Shown here in pieces: positions 55,456 to 64,000 of a stretch of DNA of 64,000 bases. The position numbers and the translations under genes were made by a program. This stretch comes from Brachionus plicatilis. Lineage: Eukaryota > Rotifera > Eurotatoria > Ploima > Brachionidae. Numbering within the stretch: the first letter of the stretch is position 1; each line of letters starts with the position of its first letter. The notes beneath the pieces were generated by a model. It had not been told where the DNA came from and did no database searches. It worked only from the letters and a program-made list of their open reading frames with translations. The stretch lies in contig QEOQ01000141.1 in assembly GCA_010279815.1 (NCBI GenBank), forward strand, positions 1,482,176-1,546,175, written 5' to 3'.

Positions 55456-56097
55456 ATGGATCGGAAAAATTTAAAACTGCCTCTTATATCAATTACAAAT
55501 TACGACAATGAACCAAAAAGACGTAATCACAGCACTACTTTTTTTCTGGACGATGAAAAAACTAGTTCAGCTCAAGATGGTAGTAGGCGTAAAAACGCCC
55601 AGTTCCAACGACGTCGAGAGTCATTATCATTATTTACATTAGCTTCGTCAAGTCAAAAAAAATTCGACTATCTCAATCACCTGCACGAAGAAACTCTTCG
55701 TGAACAAGAAGAGCTCGACAGCTTGTACAAATCAACCTCAGCTCTCCTTCGTAGACGACATTCAAAAAAAGGTTCTTTTGTTGATTCAGTTTGCTTTACC
55801 ACAAACACCTACGAGTCTTATCGACGTCGATCTTCACTCAATACAAATTTAAGATGTAAAGAAAATTATTTTAAAAGAAAAAATTTTATTAACTATTCAA
55901 GTACTAAATATGATGGTTTAGTATCAATTGTATACAAAATTATTTTAAAAATTTTCAAATTTGTCTTGATATCAAATAAATGCATTTATTCAATAAGATA
56001 TAATTTTAAGGCTTATTTTCTGGTTACCCTTATTTTTTCTGTAATTTTTTTTGCGATTGTTTACTCGTTTTTGAGAATGGTAAAAAAATTAAAATAA
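55456..56097 (+). CDS. single-exon gene, Arg/Ser-rich protein with one C-terminal membrane segment
   Basis: 213 residues with an ATG start; I do not recognise the family. Residues 1-60 are polar; there are several basic-serine clusters suitable for phosphorylation (RRRESLSLF, RRRHSKKGS, RRRSSLNTN). Residues about 70-95 (NHLHEETLREQEELDSLYK) look like a short helix or coiled coil. A hydrophobic span at about 186-206 (AYFLVTLIFSVIFFAIVYSFL, given here as AYFLVTLIF and FFAIVYSFL) is followed by only seven basic residues, which is a tail-anchored topology. There is no signal peptide. A preceding amphipathic stretch (151-178) might be a second membrane contact. Codon use is gene-like and an AATAAA follows 25 bases after the stop. 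EMC-type insertion would be expected for such a protein, by inference only. Confidence 0.7.
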   Translation: MDRKNLKLPLISITNYDNEPKRRNHSTTFFLDDEKTSSAQDGSRRKNAQFQRRRESLSLFTLASSSQKKFDYLNHLHEETLREQEELDSLYKSTSALLRRRHSKKGSFVDSVCFTTNTYESYRRRSSLNTNLRCKENYFKRKNFINYSSTKYDGLVSIVYKIILKIFKFVLISNKCIYSIRYNFKAYFLVTLIFSVIFFAIVYSFLRMVKKLK

Positions 56098-59000
56098 TTT
56101 TATTTCATGCAAAAAATGTACAATAAAATTAATGTGAATTTTACATTATAATCGTCATTTTCAAAATAAAAAATTTCATCCAATTCTATAAATTTTAAAT
56201 CATTTTTATGTTTTCCAAGAATCAAATAAATCTAAAAATAAAAAGGATCATATTTGATTTAATATTTTTTGATTAAACTTTATTCAAATTCTTAAATAAA
56301 TGGATACATTGTGTATTAGTTTTTAAATTTTACCAGTTTTTATTCAATTATTTTAGAGTCGTCCAGATTTTTCAAAAATAGTCAATTTATGACTTTGACA
56401 CCATGACTGTTTTCTATTTTCCAAAAAAACTGAAATATGAATCTTGAAATTTGAATTTTTTTTAATAAAATTTTAACAATCCTCATACAATTATTTAACT
56501 ATAGATAATTTCTTGATTAAAAGATAAATAATCTAATCTTAATAATATATTTCTTAATGATTAAATAAATTGTATAATACATTATGAGTTTTAGACTCAT
56601 AACTTCAAAAGTATTTTCATAAGCAATTTCATTCGAAATAAAAACGTATTTGTAATAAAATAAATTAAATCTTTAATCTTGATTTATTTGATGGATCTTT
56701 TGGTGAAAAAGAGCATCTTGAACAAGAACTACTGGAATATGACATTCAAGACAATTATATATACAACAATTACGAATGAAGTAGCAAGACGCATCTAACT
56801 CAGAATAGAGCCAGATATTCACCAATGCAAGAGTCTAACCAACACATCAAGTTAAAAAATTGGCACCTTTTTATAAATAATTAAATTCGTTTTTATTTTG
56901 TATTTTTTTCCTACCAAAAGATATGAAAATATAAAATTTTGTTACAAATAAATATTTTTTTTATTAAAAACCAATTTTGTTAAAAATGTGTCAAAAAAGC
57001 ACTTTAATATTTATTAGGTACAAAAAAATCAAAATATGTACTAAAAGAATTTATTCTGTTCTAAAATAATTAACCAAATATTAAACTACATATAACTATC
57101 TAAATTAAGTATTGCCTACTATTAATCCAGATGGGTAAGATTTTGTTAAAAGAAGTTTATCAATAATTAATTACTAATTTTAAATTTTGAATTTTGTGGT
57201 CATTAGATTATTACATAGTCTAAACCTATTTATAAAATAAATCACAAATGAGCAAAAATTACTTTTGTAAATTTTTTAATAAAAAAATTTTATCTTTTTA
57301 CAACTACTCTGTTTGCCAACACTTTTGGAAACTTAGGCATCTATAGAAAAGACGAGAATACTAGATGTGGTGGAAATATATTTTGTTTAATAAGACGAAG
57401 AATATAGAATAATTAAAAAAATAATCATTAGAGATAGTGTCAAAAGATATTTGACATTTAAAAAATCACTTAAAAAATTTAAATGATTTTAAAATTGTAG
57501 TTAAGAACCAATCATACGGAGTTAAGGTAGTTAATTTTTCAGCATTAAATGGAAAAATTGATTATTCTTTGGTGCTGTTTTAAGATTATATTTTATTTAA
57601 ATATAAATTAGATTAGAATATCTACTTTTTAATAAAGAAATAAAATCGGATAAAATCGGTGTAATAATTTTTAAGCATGGTTTCAATTATATGTTAAAAA
57701 AATAGAATTATCATTGAATTGATTTTTTAAATCTTTCAATTCCAAAAAAGTTTTAAAAAAATCCAAAAATTGAAGATAAATTTACTTAATCAATTTTAAA
57801 AATTATTTTTTTGATTATATTATTTATATGTATTTTTTATCAAAAATCTTTTACATTAATTTTTGTTTGAAAATTATGATTAAGAATCGACTGAGCTCAA
57901 AAATTTCTTTTTAAATTTGAATGTTTTAAGCAAATAGATTTTTATTTAAAATTCAAGACTAAATCAAAAAAAATTTTTTGAATAAAAAATATTTTATTAA
58001 CCAAAAAAATAATTTAGCTCAAAGCAGGGTAAACATGGTAGCCCAGTCTTTTTATTGAATACCTCAAGGGAGGCAAAATTTTATTATTTTACTAAAATTC
58101 CTTGTTTTTGAATTAGAAGAAAAATTTTTTTTTGATTATTATAAAAAATCTATTTTTGAAGAAAAAACTTTCCAAAAAAATTAAATAAAAATAAGAACTA
58201 TGAAATTGAAAACAAACTGACTGAAAAGAACTTGAAACTTTTATTTTTAGGAAATAAATTTCAAGAATTTTCAACAACAAAAAAATTTTTTTTGTTTATA
58301 AGAAAATGGTAAATTTAAATTGATTTTTTCATATTTTAAATATTTTTAGCAACTTTAAAGATTAGTTTTTTTTTTAAAGTTAATTTAGGAATCCTTAAAT
58401 CTTGATACCAATTTTCATGATGTGTAAGTCGAATAAATAAATTCTAATTTAAATATTAAAAATGTTTGGCCAAATATTCAAATTTCTGAATTCAAGTTTA
58501 AATTAATCATGAAACTAATTTTGATTGATAGCAAACTTCAATCAGCTGACAAAAGTAAATATGTAGGTTGTTCTTAGGATTTCATTTATTTTTGACTAAT
58601 TTTCAACCATATAAGTACTAAAATTAATCACAGCAACAAAATTTATTTGGTATCTAAGATATTCCTACAATGGGAGTTTGACGAAAATCAAGACTTAGTC
58701 AATATTTGGACAATGAACTCTTAATTTTGAACCGAAATTTTATAATTTACAAGTCTATTTTTTGTCAAAAAATATTAAATAAATACATTTTGCAAAATAT
58801 GAAATAAAAATTTAATTAAGTTCAGCTAATATTTTTTAAAGTTATTTGACTTCACTTTGCTGAGAAACAAGGTCAATAAAATAAAAAAAAATCATTTTTT
58901 AAATGTTATTAAAAAATCTTCATTAATAAATCTATAAAAATAAGTTAAATTTTAGTTAACTTTAAATACTCGAGGCAATAATTATTGATTTGATAGAAAG

Positions 59001-60032
59001 ATTTTTAAAATATAATTTTGTTAATAGATGTACCTTTTCTCTTACATAAATTCGTCTAGCTTTGTACCCGAAAGCTAGCAGCCAGAAAATTTTAGATTAA
59101 CTTTATTTGAATTGTTAGTATATTATTATAGGATATTTAAATAGTGGACTCTGGACAAAATGGTGGTTTAATCGTTCAAAAAAAGTTAAAATCTTAAATT
59201 CAAATAAAATTTAGAAAGATTTTTTTTTTGATAAAAGATTATTATTCTTGTAGATTTGGATTATTCCAAAGCTCAGAGACGTTCGAAAAGGACGTTCTAT
59301 TTTCGGATACTGTACCATGATCCATATCTCCAGAATTAGTTGATAACCGATGAAAAAGATGAGAAAATTTTTTTCAAATATTTTTTAATTTTAAAAATTT
59401 TTAGACTCGGCCAAGTTTGTATGAAGTTATTTTTCTTTATTTTCAATTTTATTTTTTATCTAAAAATAAATCACCCACAATCATTTTGTTTTAAAATAAA
59501 TCAACAATCGAGATCACATCTAATTACTATGAGATTTAATTACTTAAAGACCGGAATGATAAGAAAAATAGCTTATAGTAACCATAGAGACAAAACGTTT
59601 TTAAATGTCGAAAAAAACATGTTTGTTAGATGAAAATATTGAAAATAATGTAAATTTATTTAATAGTCAACAAAAAATTTTGAGTATGCAGGAAAATTAG
59701 AAAATATCATCTTTGGGTTCTAGAAACGAGAACCCAGCAAAAGTATAAATTCTAAAAATCTTATTTGTTCAAGGTAAGAAAATGATAAGTTGAATAAGAT
59801 TCTTTGGCAAGAGATTTTGACAATAAAATCCAAAATTGTTAAAAAACACAAAACTAATGTTGTCAAGACGACTTACACAAGGTATAATATTGCACGATTA
59901 GAGCAGTATTAACCAAAAAAATACTAAGCTTTTCTTGATTTTTAGCTGTAAATTTAAACTAATTTTAAAATGAATTAGCAGGAGTTTTTTTTAGATTTTT
60001 ATTCAAGAGATGATCAAAAAAAACTTTTAATA
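56098..60032. other. intergenic, two weak coding remnants only
   Basis: Mostly featureless AT-rich DNA. 56673-56870 holds a frame interrupted by one stop (see findings), and 59242-59345 holds a short minus-strand frame ending in two stops. The rest shows nothing I can support. Confidence 0.45.
56122..56127 (+). promoter_or_regulatory. poly(A) signal of the tail-anchored-type gene
   Basis: AATAAA 25 bases after the stop codon. Confidence 0.55.
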
Positions 60033-62821
60033 ATGACCAGTATAAGCAAATCATCTGAGTTGAACCTGAACCGCTTGGTTCATTTGGCGCTCAATTCGTC
60101 ACCACAAGTCGGCATTGTTAACTTTAATCTACTAAAAACATTTTTGTTAGAGCTATTAAAAGCACTAAATTTGCAGCAGTTTGAGCCAAAATTTGGAGAA
60201 GACTCGGACATAAACACTTTGGTAAACGATGCCATTCAGAGCGAAGCAGATCACGAAAAGTATGTGAATCTTTTGAGCGAGACAAATGATAAAAAGGACT
60301 CCAAAAGTGACGGATCAGATTCAAAATCCGCTTTTTCGCTGCTCACTTCGGACCTTAAACCTCTGAGCTTCGAGCGCTTTAAAAAACTTGAAGACAAATT
60401 AGCTCGCTTCGAGCAGCAAATGGCTGCACTAAATTCACTGCCATCAAATCAACAAATTATTGACAGAAGCAAGGATTCCAAATCGGGACACATTCTCGAA
60501 ATATGGCAGTACACTCAATTAAGCAAAAGACTTGAGTCCAACGAAGAAGGTATTACAAAGGTAATGATTTAATTATGAATTTCTATTATTTGATTTAAGT
60601 AAATTTTGATTAAAAAAAAATTTTTTTTTCATTTTTTTTTGGATTCAGAAGCCAAAATTAAAGATTTTTAGTTTAATTTTTTTTTTGTCAAAGAATTTAA
60701 TTGTTTAGCTAATGGATTCAAGTTAAAACGAGGAACGTCTGTACTTAAGTCTTGAGGAAAAAACGTCATTGCCATCAGCTATTGATGATTAGAAATAATT
60801 TATTGAATTTTTTTTGTTTAAATTATTAAGATAAAAAAATGATTATGTAATTTTTGTTATAATAAATTCAAGAGTAAAAATTGGCAACTACTTGAAATGT
60901 GGGATTTTTATTTTTGAGTAAATTTTTTTTATTTTAGTTAACTTCGCTAGTTCAAGACTTGATTAACGAAATAAATGAGCTGAGAGAGAATCAGAGCCGC
61001 AATGATGGTGATATAAAAAAATTAAATGATAAATACAACGAACTGCTCAATAGAATAAATGCAGTGGACAAGACTATTAAATCATTGGTACTTCACTGCC
61101 ATCTTCTTTTTTCTAAAATTAACTTTATCGTGTATTTTGCAGCCTTCTTCTGATCAATTGAAAGACCTTGAAAATGAGCTTGAAACATTGAAAAAATTTA
61201 TTGGAAAAATTGACAAATTTGATGACAGACTTGGGGACATCATGGACCAAATTGTAATTTCAGCAAAAAAATAATTCTTTAAAAAACTTCTTTTTGTTCG
61301 TATAGAAAGCCATTGAATCTAAAATTGTCAATGTGGTCACACATCCGGACCTTGATCTTTATGTCACTTGGTCATCATTGGAAAATTCACTCAAAGGCTT
61401 AAAAGAGGCTTTGGATACAGCAATGAAACGAGAACCAGTTGTAAATGAAGAAACTCAGACTGTGTACATTAGGGAAAAATCGGCCAAGGCAAAAACTCCT
61501 CTGCCACCACCAACGCCCCAGCCAACCGATACTTCTAAGCAAAGTGCTAGTGAAAAAGTTGCTCTCAACGAACAGAATTACATACGAACCAAGACACCTT
61601 CTACTGTCTCTCAATCGAGACCATCATCTCATCATCCGAGTAAAGAGTTGCAAGAAATTCTTTCCAAATTGGGAACTCTTAATGAAAGACATGAACAACT
61701 TAAAGATATTGTTGATCAAATAAGAGTAAACTAAGAAAAAAAGTTTGCTGTCCAAAAAAAAAATTTTTTTTTTTATCATAGTTGGAACTTAACCGTAAAC
61801 CAAGCAATCAATCCAGTCAGCAGTCATTCAAACTTCCGGATGATTTTGCGGAAAAGATAGACGAAATACGAGATTTTAAGTCTATTTTGGAAGATCTTAA
61901 GAAAAAATTCAATGATGTAAGCTAAAAAAATTTTTTTAAATTTTTTTAAAATAATTTTTTTTACATAGGAGACAAATAAGCGTTTTGAATTAGAAGGATT
62001 GATTGCCAATTTGAATAATTCCTTGGACAATATTCGAGACTCATTAAAAGAATGCCTGAAAAACACACAATTGAATAAAGAAGATATAATGGTAAAAATT
62101 TGAACAAAAATAATTATACTTTTTTATTAATTTGAAAAAAAAAGAGTTTGAAAGAGGCAATTAGAATGCTTGATGAGACAAAGGCTGACAAAGACTGGGT
62201 CAGATCTGAATTTGAAAGGGTAAATTTTTCCTTTAAAACTTGTCAAAATGAATTCAACTTTTTTTCTTTTTTTTTAAGAAAGCAGATAAACGAGATCTTG
62301 ATCAAAAGGTTAATAAGAAAACCTTTGACGAAAATTTCAATGAAATTTCTCATTCAGTGAATGACTGTAAGCAAAAAACTGACAATTTGGAAGAAGAATT
62401 CAGAAAGGGCAATGAAAGTATTTTCAAAGAGCTCGAGAATAAATTGGATAGACTGGAATTGGACGGACTCAAAGATCAAATTGAAAAGCAATTGAAGAAA
62501 TTAAGAAAGATGCAAAAAGAGAGTATTCAGCCAGTCCAAGTGCCAATGATGAATGCTGAAGACGATGCCGCTGGCTTACGAAAACAATTATTGCGGTTCC
62601 ATTGCATTTCATGTGACCGACCAATCGATATGACTTCAGGCCAAGTGTAAGATAAATCTGCCCATTTTTTTTTTAAAATAAACATTTTTGTTAAATTTAA
62701 AATTTTTTTTTGATTTAAGTCCGATTCCGGCACTTCCTGCAGAAAGAGGAATGAGACCTATTCAAACACCAAGACCGTACACTACATATGAATTGGACCA
62801 AATTAGACAGTTTCAAAAACA
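60033..62821 (+). CDS. QRICH2/DUF4795-type coiled-coil protein, 5' nine exons (3' end outside window)
   Basis: Exons 60033-60560, 60938-61087, 61143-61253, 61306-61725, 61782-61916, 61969-62091, 62145-62219, 62279-62646 and 62720-62821, all with GT-AG junctions and consistent phases, give at least 670 residues; the last donor (GTAAGT at 62822) shows that the gene goes on. The N-terminus has LVHLALNSSPQVGIVNFNLL, matching the L-V-x-L-A-x-x-x-P-x-x-G-x-V-N-F start of QRICH2-type proteins. Then follow a long series of heptad-like coiled coils, a Pro-rich linker (about 325-340), and, near residue 620, FHCISCDRPIDM, the conserved cysteine-containing end motif of DUF4795. VPIPALPAERG follows. In mammals QRICH2 is needed for the sperm flagellum; a ciliary or flagellar role here is inferred. 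Introns 2-7 are only 52-59 bp. Confidence 0.88.
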
Positions 62822-64000
62822 GTAAGTTTAAATATCAAATTAATATTTAAATAAATATGTGAACATTTATCTATTGTTTTTAATCAAGTAATTAATTTGT
62901 TTATTTAGTCATAAAATAAGTAATCCGATGTTTAAATCTAGCTATAAAATTTGTTCTGAATGTTTTGAATGGATTTTTTTTTTTAAAGAGTAAATAATAT
63001 TTTCCTAATGGTTTTAAACATTTACAATTAATTTGAATTTTTCTAGAAAAAGAAAATTAAAGATTATTAATTAAAAAGTTAAATGCTAGTTAGATTTGTG
63101 AGGGAATATTTATTTTAAATTTATTTTAATGGGTATTGTGAAATTCAAATACAAATTGAACAAAAATTCTTCCTTTTTTGATGAATTAAAATCAAAATTA
63201 ATAAAATATACTTAAAAAAATACTGCAACAAAGTTCAACTTACTTTGTTGCACCTTATTTACAAAAAATACTTTTTCTCATGGTTGGTAATATTGATAAT
63301 AAAGGTTAAACAAAGTAAGTTGCACTTTGTTGTAACTAGTATTTTTTTAAGTATATTTTATTAACTTTGATTTAAATTCATCAAAAAAGGAAGAATTATT
63401 GTTCAATTTGTATTTGAATTTCACAATACCTTTTAATGTAAATTAGAGATTAATAATTTAAGGAAAATATGTTTTTTTTTTTAAATTTAAACTTTATTTT
63501 TGGATAAATATATCAGAAAAATTTTTTATGCATGCTTTTTGATCGCATATTTTTTTAACAGAATAAAATCAATTTTTAATTTTTTTTAAAATGTTATTTG
63601 TATCTTGGAAAAAATTTTCCCAAAATAACAAATCAAAAATCAAATTTAAAAATTAATTCGACAATTATGCATACTTAGCAATCAATTTTATTTTTTTATG
63701 CTTAATAAATATAATTTTATAAAATAAAAGGCTCTGAGTCGTAATCCTAGGTTAGGGGATTTGATTCAGCAAAGATAATGAGTGTAATTTTTAAATATTT
63801 TTTATTATTTTAAAAACTTGCCTTGTGATTTAGAAAGTGTTTTTATAGCATGAAAAAAATATACCTTATCTTTACGGATCAAATAGAGATCAGTGATCTA
63901 ATTCAGATTTACAGAATTTGTCATCTTAATTAATTTGAAATATACAGTGTTTTACTCTAAACTGCGGAACGCGTAATATTACATCATTTTATGTGATTTT
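62822..64000 (+). other. start of a long intron of the QRICH2-type gene
   Basis: From the donor at 62822 to the window end no further exon is recognisable. The stretch holds the MITE at 63132-63430. Confidence 0.65.
63132..63430. mobile_element. 299-bp palindromic MITE with perfect 8-bp TSD
   Basis: The tip GGTATTGTGAAATTCAAATA is repeated inverted at the right end, and the arms pair for about 110 bp. TTTTAATG flanks both sides (63124-63131 and 63431-63438). The first eleven bases resemble the tip of the element at 9837-10155 (GGCATTGTGAA), which suggests mobilisation by a related transposase. It is non-coding and lies in an intron of the QRICH2-type gene. Confidence 0.9.

Noticed and set aside
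59340..59633. 97-codon plus-strand frame before the QRICH2-type gene
   Set aside because: Dominated by F, K, I and N runs typical of chance AT-rich frames; no motif and no splice link to the gene at 60033.
1..64000. CRISPR arrays, rRNA genes, bacterial operons or integrated virus
   Set aside because: No regularly spaced repeats, rRNA sequence, prokaryotic gene organisation or viral protein motif was seen; all features are those of a eukaryotic nuclear genome.

Overview
The window looks like nuclear DNA of a bilaterian animal. By eye it is about four-fifths A+T. It has GT-AG introns, TAA/TGA stops, a eukaryotic tRNA gene, animal-type genes (polycystin-1 family, EMC6, nitrobindin/THAP4 type, QRICH2 type) and many DNA-transposon relics. 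Introns fall into two classes, many at 49-59 bp and others of 1-6 kb. Such introns in an extremely AT-rich genome would suit a rotifer-like lineage, but this is an impression and not a demonstrated placement.

Layout. 0.5-0.65 kb: a tRNA-Gly(TCC). 1-8.1 kb: a graveyard of DNA transposons, with a MULE-like relic, a Tigger/pogo relic split by a short palindromic MITE, a Tc1/mariner relic, a hAT-type MITE with perfect 8-bp target-site duplications and a TTAA-flanked mini-element. 8.7-17.5 kb (minus): a three-exon gene for a 330-residue protein ending in a polybasic CaaX lipidation signal; its long second intron carries four MITEs. 17.5-26 kb: mostly empty AT-rich DNA with one inverted-repeat element and a 37-bp assembly gap. 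26.1-27.4 kb (minus): a three-exon nitrobindin-like gene just downstream of an intronless EMC6 gene. 29.3-50.1 kb (plus): a 13-exon polycystin-1-family gene of 2868 codons that I assembled from splice sites and phases. It runs signal peptide, lectin/LamG-like region, WSC, PKD repeats, REJ, GPS, 11 membrane segments with a PLAT domain, a TOP-type domain and a channel-like C-terminus. Its introns hold a LINE 3' end, two MITEs, a long palindrome and an opposite-strand ORF. 50.1-60 kb: mostly non-coding, with one intronless gene for a small tail-anchored-type protein. 60.0-62.8 kb (plus): nine exons of a coiled-coil QRICH2/DUF4795-type gene that continues past the window.

The genes do not form a metabolic pathway. 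EMC6 and the nitrobindin-like gene are a close same-strand pair that could be co-transcribed. REJ/polycystin and QRICH2-type proteins are both linked to cilia or sperm in animals, but their adjacency here is only suggestive.

The most distinctive result is the transposon record. Six short inverted-repeat elements have GG-starting tips; five of them have clear 8-9 bp target-site duplications. Two further elements have hAT-type ends, and there are several precise nested or adjacent insertions. No autonomous source with intact coding capacity is visible.
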